Below are positions 63,422 to 64,000 of a stretch of DNA of 64,000 nucleotides, one piece after another. A model generated the notes under the pieces. The model saw only the letters and a list, made by a program, of their open reading frames with translations. It did not search any database and had not been told where the DNA came from. The DNA comes from Alphaproteobacteria bacterium (GTDB lineage Bacteria; Pseudomonadota; Alphaproteobacteria; Micavibrionales; Micavibrionaceae), in assembly GCA_020443075.1 (NCBI GenBank), contig JAGRIU010000015.1:1-64000 (forward strand), in the 5' to 3' direction. How positions within the stretch are numbered: position 1 is the stretch's first letter; the number at the start of each line of letters is the position of its first letter. Both the position numbers and the translations under genes were made by a program.

Positions 63422-64000
63422 ATGCGCTGGAAGGGCCGGACACGGAGCCAGAATGTCGAGGATCGACGCGGCAACGGTAAAGTTGCTGTTGGCGGCGGTC
63501 TGGGGTTTATCGGTGTGGCGATCGTGATTGCTCTGCTGGGCGGGGATCCGACTTATTTTCTCAATGAAGGGATTTCGCGCACGATTGAATCGGCGAGCCA
63601 GCCGCGCACGCAAATTTCAAAAGAAGAACAGGACGAGCTGGCTAAATTTGTCTCCGTCGTTTTGGCCGAGACAGAAGATACCTGGGGGCGGTCTTTTGCG
63701 GCTCAGGGCCTTGATTATCCCGAACCGTCTATGGTGCTGTTTACGGGGGCCGTAAATTCGGCATGCGGGCAAGCGCAATCGGCGATGGGGCCGTTTTACT
63801 GTCCTCTGGATCAGAAGGTCTATATCGATCTGGATTTTTTCTATGATCTGAAAAACCGGCATGATGCTCCGGGTGATTTTGCACAAGCTTATGTGGTGGC
63901 GCACGAGGTCGGGCATCATGTGCAGAATGTTCTGGGTGTTTTAGAGCGTTCAAATGCATTGAAACTCCGTATGAATGCGCGTGAAGCCAATCAGGTGTCG
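63422..64000 (+). CDS. Neutral zinc metallopeptidase (YpfJ-type), truncated at window end
   Basis: First 193 codons of a protein that runs off the window. N-terminus MRWKGRTRSQNVEDRRG is cytosolic; one membrane helix (about 34-48) follows; then the extracytoplasmic peptidase domain with YCPLDQKVYIDLDFFYDL and the zinc motif HEVGHHVQ (HExxH). Family: YpfJ/PF04228. Starts 5 bp after hisB. Confidence 0.9.
   Translation, partial: MRWKGRTRSQNVEDRRGNGKVAVGGGLGFIGVAIVIALLGGDPTYFLNEGISRTIESASQPRTQISKEEQDELAKFVSVVLAETEDTWGRSFAAQGLDYPEPSMVLFTGAVNSACGQAQSAMGPFYCPLDQKVYIDLDFFYDLKNRHDAPGDFAQAYVVAHEVGHHVQNVLGVLERSNALKLRMNAREANQVS

Noticed and set aside
1..64000. CRISPR array, insertion sequence, prophage or replication origin
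   Set aside because: No regularly spaced repeats, no transposase or phage gene, and no cluster of DnaA boxes was noticed.

Overview
The window is chromosomal DNA from a Gram-negative bacterium, most likely an alphaproteobacterium of moderate GC. The evidence is the lipid A/LPS glycosyltransferases, an autotransporter, the succinylase branch of diaminopimelate synthesis (dapD, dapE), acpP-fabF-mltG in a row, hslV divergent from hisB with a short HslV propeptide, and the sequence style of tRNA-Met(CAT). I cannot place it below class level; an environmental, possibly Micavibrio-like lineage is only a guess. I see no phage, insertion sequence, CRISPR array or replication origin.

Layout. 0.3-7.2 kb is an envelope-stress block: a PepSY lipoprotein / OmpR-type regulator / histidine kinase operon, a small Cys-rich protein, MprF, a second PepSY protein and a four-repeat membrane protein. 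Three promoters here carry the same dyad 84-89 bp before a start codon, so they look like one local regulon. 7.3-8.1 kb is a Phd/Doc toxin-antitoxin pair behind an 18-bp perfect palindrome. 8.3-12.7 kb is an RND efflux adaptor and pump. 12.7-16.4 kb is an autotransporter and a TIGR03032-type protein. 17.6-20.0 kb is a lipid A-type glycosyl-transfer operon. 20.1-23.4 kb is an M42-like peptidase with RimB and RimK (ribosomal protein S6 glutamylation) and an SDR.

23.4-31.5 kb is the strongest biosynthetic candidate. An AHL-synthase-like N-acyltransferase (OxzA-like) and a ThiF-nitroreductase didomain enzyme (OxzB-like oxazolone synthetase) stand beside an MMPL/RND transporter, a DUF1302-type outer-membrane barrel and a LolA-like periplasmic protein. 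Together they could make and export an acyl-amino-acid-derived lipid or oxazolone. This block is visibly more A/T-rich than the housekeeping genes.

35.4-44.1 kb is a sensory block. First comes a split Aer-type energy-taxis receptor (PAS protein plus MCP, like Campylobacter CetB/CetA), preceded by a perfect FNR box centred at about -42 from a good -10. After tRNA-Met come a sigma-54-dependent regulator and, divergent from it, a four-gene operon: two paralogous receiver proteins with an unrecognised N-terminal domain, an H-NOX heme sensor with an altered YxSxR motif, and a soluble hybrid kinase. The operon starts at a clear -24/-12 promoter with inverted repeats upstream. This is a nitric-oxide or redox phosphorelay with an unusual composition.

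44.2-64.0 kb is largely housekeeping: hslU (apart from hslV), an M23 peptidase, an Smr protein, an acyl-CoA dehydrogenase, acpP-fabF-mltG, dapE and dapD, a FemAB-like protein, glmU-glmS, hslV, hisB and a truncated zinc metallopeptidase at the edge. A few uncharacterised genes lie among them.
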